A DNA stretch of 64,000 nucleotides, from assembly GCA_905116865.2 (NCBI GenBank), contig CAJHNH020002086.1:36001-100000 (forward strand). The letters are read 5' to 3'. Below the pieces are notes generated by a model. That model worked only from the letters and a program-made list of their open reading frames with translations, was not told the DNA's origin and ran no database searches. Position numbers and translations under genes: made by a program. The DNA comes from Candidula unifasciata. Lineage: Eukaryota; Mollusca; Gastropoda; Stylommatophora; Geomitridae. Shown piece after piece: positions 24,476 to 57,371 of the stretch; position 1 is the first letter of the stretch; each line of letters begins with the position of its first letter.

Positions 24476-26325
24476 ATCTCTAGCCACTGATTGTACTAAT
24501 ACAGTATCTTACTATCTTTGTAACCATGTGTGTGAGTGCCATCTCTAGCCACTGATTGTGCCAGTACAGTATCTTACTCTATCTTTGTAACCATGTGTAT
24601 GAGTGCCATCTCTAGCCACTGATTGTACTAATACAGTATCTTACTATCTTTGCAACCATGTGTGTGAGTGCCATCTCTAGCCACTGATTGTACTAATACA
24701 GTATCTTACTATCTTTGTAACCATGTGTATGAGTGCCATCTCTAGCCACTGATTATACTAATAGAGTATCTTACTAACTTTGTAACCATGTGTGTGAGTG
24801 CCATCTCTAGCCACTGATTGTACTAATACAGCATCTTACTATCTTTGTAACCATGTGTGTGAGTGCTATCTCTAGCCACCGATTGTACCAATACAGTATC
24901 TTACTATCTTTGTAACCATGTGTGTGAGTGCCATCTCTAGCCACTGATTATACTAATACAGTATCTTATTATCTTTGTAACCATGTGTGTGAGTGCCATC
25001 TCTAGCCACTGATTATACTTATACAGTATCTTACTATCTTTGTAACCATGTGTGTGAGTGCCATCTCTAGCCACTGATTGTACTAATACAGTATCTTACT
25101 ATCTTTGTAACAATGTGTGTGAGTGCCATCTCTAGCCACTGATTGTACCAATTCAGTATCTTACTATCTTTGTAACCATGTGTGTGAGTGCCATCTCTAG
25201 CCACTGATTATACTAATACAGTATCTTACTAACTTTGTAACCATGTGTGTGAGTGCCATCTCTAGCCACTGATTGTACTAATACAGTATCTTACTATCTT
25301 TGTAACCATGTGTGTGAGTGCCATCTCTAGCCACTGATTATACTAATACAGTATCTTACTATCTTTCTAACAATGTGTGTGAGTGCCATCTCTAGCCACT
25401 GATTGTACTAATACAGTATCTTACTATCTTTGTAACCATGTGTATGAGTGCCATCTCTAGCCACTGATTGTACCAATACAGTATCTAACTATCTTTGTAA
25501 CCATGTGTGTGAGTGCCATCTCTAGCCACTGATTATACTAATACAGTATCTTACTATCTTTGTAACCATGTGTGTGAGTGCCATCTCTAGCCACTGATTG
25601 TACTAATACAGTATCTTACTATCTTTGTAACCATGTGTGTGAGTGCCATCTCTAGCCACTGATTGTACTAATAGAGTATCTTACTAACTTTGTAACCATG
25701 TGTGTGAGTGCCATCTCTAGCCACTGATTGTACTAATACAGTATCTTACTATCTTTGTAACCATGTGTGTGAGTGCCATCTCTAGCCACTGATTATACTA
25801 ATACAGTATCTTACTATCTTTCTAACAATGTGTGTGAGTGCCATCTCTAGCCACTGATTGTACTAATACAGTATCTTACTATCTTTGTAACCATGTGTAT
25901 GAGTGCCATCTCTAGCCACTGATTGTACCAATACAGTATCTAACTATCTTTGTAACCATGGTGTGTGAGTGCCATCTCTAGCCACTGATTATACTAATAC
26001 AGTATCTTACTATCTTTGTAACCATGTGTGTGAGTGCCATCTCTAGCCACTGATTGTACTAATACAGTATCTTACTATCTTTGTAACCATGTGTGTGAGT
26101 GCCATCTCTAGCCACTGATTATACTAATACAGTATCTTACTATCTTTGTAACCATGTGTGTGAGTGCCATCTCTAGCCACTGATTGTACTAATACAGTAT
26201 CTTACTATCTTTGTAACCATGTGTGTGAGTGCCATCTCTAGCCACTGATTGTACCAATACAGTATCTTACTATCTTTGTAACCATGTGTGTGAGTGCCAT
26301 CTCTAGCCACTGATTGTACTTATAT
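24475..26325 (+). repeat. 65-bp minisatellite with GTGAGT in most units
   Basis: Unit AACCATGTGTGTGAGTGCCA then TCTCTAGCCACTGATTGTAC; about 28 copies. Higher-order pattern: runs of several units repeat as blocks (25010-25400 resembles 25640-25860). A single diverged unit recurs at 55430-55560. Confidence 0.95.
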
Positions 26326-26345
26326 ACTTATGTACAAATATTTGG

Positions 26346-26394
<49 letters not shown>

Positions 26395-26395
<1 letters not shown>

Positions 26396-26506
26396 CTGTA
26401 CCAGCCAGATAGCAGGTGTGCACAGTGAACGGTTGAGAATTAGTGTAATGTAAGACAACATTGTTTGGCTAGCTTAAAATGTAGAATTAGCCCTAGCAAG
26501 ATGACA
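26395..26506 (+). repeat. 112-bp segment duplicated from 21804-21915
   Basis: Near-identical to 21804-21915 (CCTGTACCAGCCAGATAGCA to AGCAAGATGACA). Flanks of two different arrays share this block. Confidence 0.85.
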
Positions 26507-26509
26507 AAT

Positions 26510-26912
26510 ATATATGTTTATTCAATGGATCAACATCATGGCACAGGGGTATAACCCATAAGTGTCCGTTCTACTTCTAACTCAAGCCTGCGTCTGAAAA
26601 TTCTCAGCGCAGTGCACGAACTCCGTTGCATCAGTGAGGATCCTGAAATACTTTGGGTGGATTTTTAACTACAAATTTGTGCCTGGGAAACCCCGATAGG
26701 CTACTCTTTTCGGTTTCCAACTGCTAAAGGAAATTTTTTTAAAGGACATTTTTTTTATGTGCGCAGGAATACACACGGGCGCCGATCTTATACCCAGAGA
26801 CCATAGGAAACTACAAGAAGTCCACGTGAAAAAAAAACCTAGCCTTCATCGGGACTGAACCCTGGACCTCCAGCACCCAAAGCAGACACCGTACCCCCGA
26901 AACCACTTACCC
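26510..26912 (-). mobile_element. tRNA-derived SINE, family B
   Basis: On minus: head TAAGTGGTTTCGGGGGTACG, B-box GGGTTCAGTCCC, then a 300-bp body including ACGGAGTTCGTGCACTGCG. Confidence 0.65.
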
Positions 26913-26916
26913 CCTA

Positions 26917-27020
<104 letters not shown>

Positions 27021-27366
27021 CACACATATATACACACACATACACATTTATGGTGGCGATAAACAAATGTCCAAGCGAAGAAAACAATAGATTCCACAGT
27101 TCGTTGCTTGGCATATATTTTTCTACATCTCCTCTGGTGTACACTACATTAACAGTTAATTCTTTCTGACCCAACCAGCACATCGTGTGTGGTCAGCTAC
27201 TGCCCCTATGTCTCAAACAATGCATGATGTCATCTGACTTATAATTAACATTTAGCACGCTTTTTTCAACTTCAGCATAGTTTGTTTTATATTCTGAGTG
27301 ATATGCTGCTCCCCTGCATATTTTTTTTTTTCTTGTGGCCAATTACTCGTTAAGCATCTCCTGTGA

Positions 27367-27734
27367 CAGCTTTTTAACCGGCGGGCCGAATTTGGCCCGC
27401 AGAGCCCTAACAAGGTCACACGGGTCATTGCCATCTGTATTGTATTAGTGATCTTTCTATGCCAGGGCTCAAGCCTCTAGCCCAGGACTATTCAGCTGGC
27501 GGCCCAGGACCAAATCTGGCCCGCCATGGCCTAGCAAGCGGCCCGCGGAACACTTCTTGCTGTACTGTATTTTCGATTTTTCTATGCTGGGGCTAAAACC
27601 TCTAGCCCGTGACAATCCCTGTTTTTTAACATTTTGGCCCCTGAACGAACCTGATTGAATAGCCCTACTCTAGCCCATGACAATGCCAATTTTCACCATT
27701 TTGGCTCATAATTAAAATTAGTTGAATAGCCCTG
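27367..27734. mobile_element. hAT-like MITE (outer), 8-bp target duplication
   Basis: Non-coding, rich in GGCCCGC. Left end CAGCTTTTTAACCGG, right end reverse-complements to CAGGGCTATTCAACT. Perfect 8-bp duplication TCCTGTGA at 27359-27366 and 27735-27742. An inner related copy is inserted at 27483; without it the outer element is about 175 bp. Confidence 0.8.
27483..27667. mobile_element. hAT-like MITE (inner, nested)
   Basis: Left end CAGGACTATTCAGCT, right end reverse-complements to TAGGGCTATTCAATC. Perfect 8-bp duplication CTCTAGCC at 27475-27482 and 27668-27675. Homologous to the outer copy (shared CTCTAGCCC and CATTTTGGC segments). Confidence 0.82.
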
Positions 27735-27991
27735 TCCTGTGAGATGTTAGGGGACTTTGAGAGTTATTGAAAATGTAGCAAAAAAATGAACCCTTAAAAA
27801 AAAATACATAAAAAGAAAGTAACAGTTTTACTAGGGCACACAGAGATTCACAACTATGTCCTTCAGTCTGCATAAATATGGTCGAAAGTGGTTTATTGTT
27901 ATAGCTTCAAAATAGCAAAGCATTCTGCAATTGGTTGAAGTATACAGAATTCGAAATGCTCTGTAAAATAAACCATGTGAAATGGAACAAG

Positions 27992-27997
27992 TTTATT
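27992..27997 (-). promoter_or_regulatory. Candidate poly(A) signal of the acyl-CoA synthetase gene
   Basis: AATAAA on the minus strand about 100 bases after the stop codon. The homologous position in the second copy (near 57795) reads TTTAAAC on plus, so the signal is absent there. Confidence 0.55.
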
Positions 27998-28094
27998 TAA
28001 CTAAGATGGTTTCTTCACGTCGGTACACCGTAGATCAAGTTTGCATGCTAAGGTGATCTCAACATGAAGGCTTGAATTTTTTTTTTTTTTTCCA

Positions 28095-48485
<20,391 letters not shown>

Positions 48486-49020
48486 AGCGGTTCGATGTTG
48501 GAGAAATTCTTACAAATATCTCGTAATCTATGGGGGAAAAAAACACTGCATGAATAAACTCTATTACATGTTTCTGTGAGTTTTGTCCATGTATATTTGT
48601 CCAATCAAGACTTTACTGTATAGGGGGAGAAGTTACTTAACTGTCATATCTGTAGTCTAACAACATAAAAGAAATTATGTAGCTGTCGCCCCCCCCCCCC
48701 CCCCCCCAAAAAAAAAAAATTGACAAATATATATTTTACTAACAGAAGATAAATTATTCATCTGTCACATCTGCATTTTACTAACAGAAGCGAAAAAATG
48801 TAACTGAAATCTACGTGTTACTCATGGAAGATAAATTATTTAATAAGTACATCTACATATTTACGAACATAAAATAAATGAAAATTTTAATCAAAGTTCA
48901 CATACTAATTAGAAATTATGTAACTGTCAGATTTACAGGTTGCTAACAAAAGATACATTATTTCGGTAATTGTCACACCTGTTGTTTAATAATAGACGAT
49001 ATACTTTTAAACTGAAGAAG
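48486..49020. other. 5' flank of the synthetase gene
   Basis: Contains a CCCATAG possible acceptor just upstream of the start codon, a C/A run at 48690-48718 and diverged repeats around AACTGTCANATCTACAG that look like ancestors of the 42-bp array. No TATA box could be assigned. Confidence 0.4.
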
Positions 49021-49024
49021 AGGC

Positions 49025-50595
49025 TGCCACATCTACAGTTCCATAAGAGCGGATGGACTATTTATTGGCCACATCTATATTTCCATAAGAGCGGATGAAA
49101 TATTTATTGGTCACATCTACAGTTCCATAAGAGCGGATGGAATATTTATTGGCCACATCTATATTTCCATAAGAGCGGATGAAATATTTATTGGCCACAT
49201 CTACAGTTCCATAAAAGCGGATGGAATATTTATTGGCCACATCTACAGTTCCATAAGAGCGGATGGAATATTTATTGGCCACATCTACAGTTCCATAAGA
49301 GCGGATGGAATATTTATTGGCCACATCTACAGTTCCATAAGAGCGGATGGAATATTTATTGGCCACATCTACAGTTCCATAAGAGCGGATGTAATATTTA
49401 TTGCCCACATCTACAGTTCCATAAGAGCGGATGGAATATTTATTGGCCACATCTACAGTTCCATAAGAGCGGATGGAATATTTATTGGCCACATCTACAG
49501 TTCCATAAGAGCGGATGGAATATTTATTGGCCACATCTACAGTTCCATAAGAGCGGATGAAATATTTATTGGCCACATCTACAGTTCCATAAGAGCGGAT
49601 GGAATATTTATTGGCCACATCTACAGTTCCATAAGAGCGGATGAAATATTTATTGGCCACATCTACAGTTCCATAAGAGCGGATGGAATATTTATTGGCC
49701 ACATCTACAGTTCCATAAGAGCGGATGGAATATTTATTAGCCACATCTACAGTTCCATAAGAGCGGATGGAATATTTATTGGCCACATCTACAGTTCCAT
49801 AAGAGCGGATGAAATATTTATTAGCCACATCTACAGTTCCATAAAAGCGGATAGAATATTTATTGGCCTCATCTACAGTTCCATGAGCGTATGGAATATT
49901 TATTGGCCACATCTACAGTTTCATAAGAGCGGATGGAATATTTATTGGCCACATCTACAGTTCCATAAGAGCGGATGGAATATTTATTGGCCACATCTAC
50001 AGTTCCATAAGAGCGGATGAAATATTTATTGGCCACATCTACAGTTCCATAAGAGCGGATGGAATATTTATTGGCCACATCAACAGTTCCATAAGAGCGG
50101 ATGAAATATTTATTGGCCACATCTACAGTTCCATAAAAGCGGATGGAATATTTATTGGCCACATCTATAGTTCCATAAGAGCGGATGGAATATTTATTGG
50201 CCACATTTACAGTTCCATAAGAGCGGATGGAATATTTATTGGCCACATCTACAGTTCCATAAGAGCGGATGAAATATTTATTGGCCACATCTACAGTTCC
50301 ATAAGAGCGGATGGAATATTTATTGGCCACAACCACAGTTCCATAAGAGCGGAAGAAATATTTATTAACCACATCTACAGTTCAATAAGAGCGGATGAAA
50401 TATTTATTGGCCACATCTACAGTTCCATAAGAGCGGATGAAATATTTATTGGCCACATCTACAGTTCCATAAGAGTGGATGAAATATTTATTGGCCACAT
50501 CTACAGTTCCATAAGAGCGGATGGAATATTAATTGGCCACATCTACAGTTCCATAAGAGCAGATGGAATATTAATTGGCCACATATACAGTTGAG
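49025..50595 (-). repeat. 42-bp minisatellite upstream of the synthetase gene
   Basis: Unit CCACATCTACAGTTCCATAA then GAGCGGATGGAATATTTATT; about 37 copies. A multiple of three free of stops on minus (GTVDVANKYSIRSY repeated), but no splice or coding context. Confidence 0.95.
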
Positions 50596-50689
50596 AGAAA
50601 AAAGCTGAAGAATTGTTAGACACTGTGACACCTGTTCACAGTCCTGACACTAGATGAAATAATTATCTGGGCGCAGAAACTTTAGACAC

Positions 50690-51225
50690 AATTATCCGGA
50701 CTCAGTCAGTCTGGACACAGGAGCTCTGGCAGAACTACTGGATCAAACAATGTGGAGATACAGAGCTTCTGGACACAACTATTCGGACTCAGTCAGTCTG
50801 GACACAGGAGCTCTGGCAGAACTACTGGATCAAACAATGTGAACACACTTAACTTCTGGACACAACTATTCGGACTCAGTCATTCTGGACACAGGAGCTC
50901 TGGCAGAACTACTGGATCAAATAATGTGGAGATACAGAACTTCTGGACACAACTATTCGGACTCAGTCAGTCTGGACACAGGAGCTCTAGCAGAACTACT
51001 GGATCAAACAATGTGGACACACAGAACTTCTGGACACAACTATTCGGACTCAGACAGTCTGGACACAGAGCTCTGGCAGAACTACTGGATCAAAAAATGT
51101 GGAGATACAGAACTTCTGGAAACAACTATTCGGACTCAGTCAGTCTGGACACTGGAGCTCTGGCAGAACTACTGGATCAAACAATGTGGACACACAGAAC
51201 TTCTGGACACAACTATTCGGACTAC
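50690..51225 (+). repeat. 87-bp minisatellite
   Basis: About 6 copies of a unit with AACTATTCGGACTCAGTCAG and GAACTACTGGATCAAACAAT. A multiple of three, open by chance. Confidence 0.93.
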
Positions 51226-51464
51226 TAAAAACTCTTGATATAACTATTTGGTGAAATCAAGCTGTTTTTTTAGTAGAACTTTAATCAATTTTTAGAAGGG
51301 TGAGAGAATGTCCGTGTAATCTTTGAAGATAATACTTCCTAAACTAAACACATTGAAGATGATCAACGGCAACTCGGAGGGCAAAATAAACGGTCTATTT
51401 TAACGTCACAATGTTAGTAACACTACCGAAATATTCATGTTACAGTTTGTATTCTTTTCTTCTT

Positions 51465-51635
51465 CAACGCGTTCACCGGCTGTAAACTCTAGGGAGAAGT
51501 TCTGGTTGTTCGTCTACTTCTGGACTTTCATTTTGCATTCATTTTACAGATCTGGCTATTTTTGTGCAGACTGTTGGTTTCTCGTCTCTCTTACAGATGC
51601 ACTCTGACTTGGAAGGAGACACCTATAATTGTTTA
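51465..51635 (+). repeat. Unclassified interspersed repeat R2
   Basis: TTCACCGGCTGTAAACTCTA, ACAGATCTGGCTATTT, GCAGACTGTTGGTTTCTCG. Near-full copy. Confidence 0.7.
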
Positions 51636-51892
51636 ATTTTTACGACCAACATTAGAGTACAGTGGATCTATTCTTGTTTCCACCACACTGGTGCCCAAGA
51701 ACTCACACAGCGTCGATTTATATCTTAATAAGAACTGAGAACAGTGTAAACAAAACAATACATTGAACAATTTAATGCCAGGCATATTTTGCTCTATCTC
51801 GTCAGGTGCGTTACACGTTTTTTGGCGGTACGCAATAATATCGTCTTTGTAAGACTTCACTGTTCTCCCTCCATCTCAGCATTACAGTAAAA

Positions 51893-51968
51893 ACGTCACC
51901 GTGGTGTCCGGACTAGTCATTCGCCTGCAGATTCGAAGGCACTGGGTTCTGGTCCTGGTAGAGAAGAT
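51893..51968 (+). mobile_element. SINE head fragment, family A
   Basis: CACCGTGGTGTCCGGACTAG and CACTGGGTTCTGGTCCTGG, close to the head at 47112. The roughly 70 bases before each copy are also alike (GCATTACAGTAAAAACNTCA), so a larger unit is shared. Confidence 0.55.
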
Positions 51969-52796
51969 ACAGCGAAATATCCCTGGCAATAAATTGCATT
52001 GTTTGTGTCCGCATTATTTAAATTCATTACGGGAAAACATTGTTTTGAGTAAACAAATAAATCGCTGAAATAATAATCCAAAGTGCATAAATGTCTTTAA
52101 TAAATAACTACACGATACATAGAATAGCAAACAATATACTTTGAGAACTCAGTGAACCCTTTATCCCTATGAAAATTCGCTGAGGTACAAGGTGGAAGAG
52201 AAGAAGAAGAATGAACACTTTAAAACCGTGAGGGTTGAAAAGGTTGTTTTGTTAAAACTGGCAATATTACAGCTATCTACAGCCAGAAACATTTACTGTA
52301 GCGCTTATATAATGTCCGTTTATAATTGTCCCGTTCTCGTAGCTGTAATTATTTGTCAAAACCCTGTTACCCAAATGTAACAAACCATATCTGATTCTGG
52401 TCACACACTCTTCTATCAGTCCAACCTTGACTATGTTCGTCGGTGTTTCTGAACAGACATTAGCTCGTGTTTTGTTTTCACTGGCAATAGTTCGTTGTTT
52501 GCAGTTCTGAATTGTCATAGTGTGAACTATTTAAAAGTAGGTTAAGCAGAGTAACGTCAACATCATCAAGAGGTTGTCCGTGCTGCCATATAGATTTCTC
52601 CTGTACTTTAGCTTTTTAGAACTTCGCTTACTAGAAACTAAAGTTAAAGATAAAGAAAAAGTGCAGTGGATACCGTATTTAAGCACACACAATGTACTCC
52701 TACGGTGTCCACTGCACTTTTTTCTAAACTTGAACTTCATTCGATAATAAGTGAAGTTCTAAAAAGACAAAGTACAGAGGTTGAAGATTGTGCCAC

Positions 52797-53041
52797 GTAA
52801 TACATGCATACATACATACATACATACATACATACATACATACATACATACATACATACATACATACATACATACATACATACATACATACATACATACA
52901 TACATACATACATACATACATACATACATACATACATACATACATACATACATACATACATACATACATACATACATACATACATACATACATACATACA
53001 TACATACATACATACATACATACATACATACATACATACAT

Positions 53042-53120
<79 letters not shown>

Positions 53121-53149
53121 TACATACATACATACATACATACATACAT

Positions 53150-53206
<57 letters not shown>

Positions 53207-54190
53207 TACATACATACACATACATACATACATACATACATACATACATACATACATACATACATACATACATACATACATACATACATACATACATACA
53301 TACATACATACATACATACATACATACATACATACATACATACATACATACATACATACATACATACATACATACATACATACATACATACATACATACA
53401 TACATACATACATACATACATACATACATACATACATACATACATACATACATACATACATACATACATACATACATACATACATACATACATACATACA
53501 TACATACATACATACATACATACATACATACATACATACATACATACATACATACATACATACATACATACATACATACATACATACATACATACATACA
53601 TACATACATACATACATACATACATACATACATACATACATACATACATACATACATACATACATACATACATACATACATACATACATACATACATACA
53701 TACATACATACATACATACATACATACATACATACATACACATACATACATACATACATACATACATACATACATACATACATACATACATACATACATA
53801 CATACATACATACATACATACATACAGACATACATACATACATACATACATACATACATACATACATACATACATACATACATACATACATACATACATA
53901 CATACATACATACATACATACATACATACATACATACATACATACATACATACATACATACATACATACATACATACATACATACATACATGCATGCATG
54001 CATGCATGCATGCATGCATGCATGCATGCATGCATGCATGCATGCATGCATGCATACATACATACATACATACATACATACATACATACATACATACATA
54101 CATACATACATACATACATACATACATACATACATACATACATACATACATACATACATACATACATACATACATACATACATACATACA
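52797..54190. repeat. ATAC tetranucleotide array, 1.4 kb
   Basis: Interrupted by two CA blocks (53057-53114, 53166-53202) and a GCAT block (53990-54053). Lacks stops in many frames, hence large spurious open frames on both strands. Confidence 0.97.
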
Positions 54191-54339
54191 TTGTTTTTTT
54201 TTTGTTTTTATTTGTTTTTGTTTTTTTTTTGTTTTGTGCGATATCTTATATAAAAACACGCGCGTATTTGACTGCTACATTGTGTCAAAATTTTAAAGCA
54301 ATCAGTGAAGAATTTTCGGAGATAAGCTATTACTAACAA

Positions 54340-54960
54340 TGGAACAATTACATTTTTTTTTATATAGTTATTGTTTTTCTTCCATCACAAGTGATGAGGA
54401 CCACTCTTTCTTTCCTTCGTCTATAGCTGATTTCTTGAGTCCGGGGGTGACTTATAAGCCCAATACGGGTCCGGAAGGATCTAGGACAACGAGGGCAGGG
54501 AACAGCGTCAGTAGGCAAAGGGCCTGTTGTAGGCATCTTTCTAGTCTGCTTGCGCTGCTTGGTTGCAATTTTTATCGAAGCCTCACAGGTCACTGCCTCT
54601 CTTCGATCTTTGAATAGAGGTTCTCGCCTTGTGCAACAACCTCCCAAGTATCAGGGTCAATATTAAATACTTTAAGAGATGTCTTTAACGTGTCCTTGGA
54701 GCGTGTTTTTTTTTCTTTTTCTGGCCACTTTTAAAGTGCCATATTTCTAGTTTCTCACCATACAATATTATTTTAGGGAACCGATGGTCTGGCAAGCGGA
54801 CATGACCCGCCCATCGAATCTGTGACTGTATCAGGATAACCACTTTGTTAGGAATGACAACTTTATTCGCTGGTTGATTTAGAATATTATTAAAAATTTC
54901 ACCCCATCTTTAGAAAATTTGTTCTTTATTAGTAACTATTGTTTTCCCATTAAAAAAAAA
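54340..54960 (-). mobile_element. LINE 3' end with C-terminal zinc-finger motif
   Basis: Minus strand reads INIDPDTWEVVAQGEN-like codons near 54650-54700, then DAVPCPRCPRSFRTRIGLIS and HPRTQ. A CxxC...H finger (CPRCPRSFRTRIGLISH) after a DPDxWExxAQDR segment is the usual C-terminus of some invertebrate LINE reverse transcriptases. Frameshifted and 5'-truncated. Confidence 0.72.
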
Positions 54961-55214
54961 AAAAAAAAAGAAAAAAAGACAGGAAGTGTTCCTAATGAGA
55001 TTGACGGGCCGTAGACTGCCTTCAGTGCATGGTACAACGTTTTTTAGTAGATACAAGATTCGACATGAAATCACTCAGGGCATTCTCATAAGCTCTCCCT
55101 CCCTATCTTCAGCAGCCAATTCATAGTTCCATTACCAGCGGTACCAGTAGCAATCTGACTATGAGCCCGTCTTGTCTTTCCCACTGTCATTTATTTGTTA
55201 ATTTTACTTCTTGT

Positions 55215-55405
55215 TCTGGTGGATGATGTAGTCAACATCAAGCCGGCCGCCTTTACTTCCCAGTACCAGACCTAGTATCCGCCTAAGGCTGGGTCGACCT
55301 TGGAGCCAAAGTCATTTAAAAAAAAAAGCCCGGCCCCTGTCAGGAACCGAACCCACAACCTTCCTATCCGCAGGTGAGAGTATAGCGGCTACACCACGGG
55401 TGCGA
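55215..55405 (-). mobile_element. tRNA-derived SINE, family A
   Basis: Reverse orientation; head CCCGTGGTGTAGCCGCTA and B-box GGTTCGGTTCC on minus. Confidence 0.75.
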
Positions 55406-55574
55406 TCTCTGTCTCACTGTGTAACTGTTCAACCATGTATGTGAGTGCTGTTTGTTGTACTCTACAACAAGGCCTGTCTCGTCACATGGTCGTCTATCTC
55501 CAGCCACTGATTGTGCTAAGACAGTACTTCATGATCTAGTCCACCATGTGACTATCCAACCTTTAAGTTGACTG

Positions 55575-56880
55575 CTTTAATCAACCCAGAGAAGGCAACC
55601 GTCATGTGGTGTTCTTCGGACAACAGGATTGTTAGAGCTGATGTTCACAGACTCTAAAAAAAATGGCAAGGACATTAAAAGAGACAACAGGCTGCGGTAC
55701 CTGGGAATCACCTTTGACAGAAGTTTGTCTTTCAAGAATCACATAGAGGGCCTTTTACAAAGGCTCAAAAAGGTCTTAATGCACTAAAGATTATGGCAGC
55801 GATGGACATGGAGCAGAGAATTCTGTTCTTTACCATCACATAATCAGCTCAGTGACTAATTATGGACTGGTTTTACTCGCTGTCTCTAAGAGTCAGCGAG
55901 AGAAACTGGAGCGCATGCAGAATGAAGCTATGCGAGTGATCCTAAGACGCACAAGAGCCACCACAATTGTGTAAATGCGATACATCCTTACATTGCCGAC
56001 TATTGCAGATAGGCTAGAGGTGTTGCAGGCTAAGTCATACCTCAGAGTAGGTGCAGACATAAGTCTGAAAAAGTCTGACCTGTGTAGGGTTCTTATCACA
56101 TTGGGCCGGGAGGGCAGAGAGTGGCCAGAGGGTGCTGTGGAGGTGGAAGTCCAACAGTTGATTCCCGACAATTCACGCCCAGGTGATCTTATTATCTAAT
56201 CAGATCGTTCGGTGTTGAGAAAGAAGAGAAGTGCCTGAGCGCTTGTAGCGAAAGCCAATGGAACATCTTTAGTGAAAGACAGCCTAGCATACGACACCAC
56301 AACATCTAGCATGTAGATGGAGGCAAAGGCGGTAATTGCAGCTGTCTTGTGGCTAGAGAACAAGATGCATACATATGTCGAAATTGTAACATACTCTTAA
56401 AAGCATGCTGAGAAAGGCGAAGACAGGGATGCTTAGAGCAGAGTGGTAAGCTTCACTGGGAAGGTCACGGGTAGTGAGCATTCTTTCGATCTTTTCTCCA
56501 GGGTATGCCAGCGTGGTGGGTAATGAACATGCAGACATACTGTCTGAATCTGCACCACTGGGTGGTGAACGGATAAATGACAAGTCAGATGTGGTCAAGG
56601 CCTTTGGGAACAAGCAACGGATTCAGTAAAGAGACAAGATTATTTTCGCCTGGAGGAAATAAGGCACCTGGGTGTAACAAGAGGTTCTGGCCATCTCACT
56701 ACACTCAGAGTAAAGGCAAGACGGTCATATAACCAGATTGTGACCGGCACCATCAGTATTGGAACTCTGTGCTGGCTGCTGAAGATAAGGATGGAGCACG
56801 CATGAGAATGCCCCGAGTGCTGTGATGTTAATTCTTGACTAAACTCAACTTAACTCATAAGTTCAGTTTCATTCTTAAAT
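55575..56880 (+). mobile_element. Decayed RNase H-type LINE, plus-strand copy
   Basis: Codons matching RYLGITFDRSLSFKNHIE, ALKIMAAMDMEQRILF, RLEVLQAKSYLRVGADI and the 3' end GTISIGTLCWLLKIR are spread over all three frames with stops. Same family as 60839-62246. Confidence 0.75.
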
Positions 56881-57157
56881 ATATGTTGTACTAGTACCGT
56901 ATTTTATTATCGTTAATCATGTATGAGTGCCATCTCTAACACCTGCATCACCACAGTGCTATACAGTGTACTAGAGCCGAGTGTAGGCGTGTATCTATTC
57001 TCTGAGTCCAGAGAATCTACGTCAAACTAACAAGCTCTTCCACCTTAATGAATGATGCCACCATCACTGAACCTAATGCCTATCCTGGGACCTGGTTTAT
57101 CAAAACCACTGCGATTAGTATTCTAAAACACATACAAACACACATATGTTTATATAT

Positions 57158-57198
57158 GTTTATATATATATATATATATAGACACACACACATATGTT

Positions 57199-57252
<54 letters not shown>

Positions 57253-57260
57253 TATATATA
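57158..57260. repeat. TA/CA microsatellite (duplicate locus)
   Basis: TA runs with a CACACACA interruption; counterpart of 26921-27020. Confidence 0.88.
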
Positions 57261-57281
57261 TTTGTGTGTGTGTCTACATAT

Positions 57282-57371
57282 ACCGTGTGTCTGTAAAGTC
57301 TTGGTGCACTTTTGACGTTCTTTGACGTCCTTTGACATCAAAAGTGCACAACGACTTCATAAACAGAGTGT
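57282..57371. mobile_element. Short mariner-like MITE / hairpin
   Basis: About 90 bp, nearly all inverted repeat. Left arm starts CCGTGTGTCTGTAAAGTC and contains GTGCACTTTTGA; right arm has TCAAAAGTGCAC and continues to CAGAGTG, with the outer arms also complementary with mismatches. Inserted in TA/TG microsatellite. Absent from the homologous place in the parental copy (27000-27060). Confidence 0.6.

Larger units (their letters stand above)
51240..52790. other. Intergenic stretch, no gene seen
   Basis: Apart from the R2 repeat and a SINE head it is single-copy and AT-rich. Two 13-20 bp copies of AGTGCAGTGGATACCGTATT / GGTGTCCACTGCACTTTTTT at 52660-52722 form an inverted repeat. Confidence 0.45.

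Noticed and set aside
24475..26325. CRISPR-like array (regular repeats)
   Set aside because: There are no unique spacers: whole 65-bp units repeat in tandem, and the context is animal DNA.
49058..50372. 284- and 167-codon minus frames with GTVDVANKYSIRSY repeats
   Set aside because: The 42-bp array is a multiple of three; the frames begin and end with the array and lack splice or coding context.
50752..51238. 158- and 104-codon frames with 29-residue repeats
   Set aside because: 87-bp minisatellite in a stop-free frame, with no other support.
52660..52722. Small inverted repeat as a terminator or miRNA
   Set aside because: Only one imperfect pair with a short loop and no supporting context.
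52724..54336. Open frames of about 500 codons on both strands
   Set aside because: Pure translation of ATAC/CA repeats; all of them overlap the same microsatellite.
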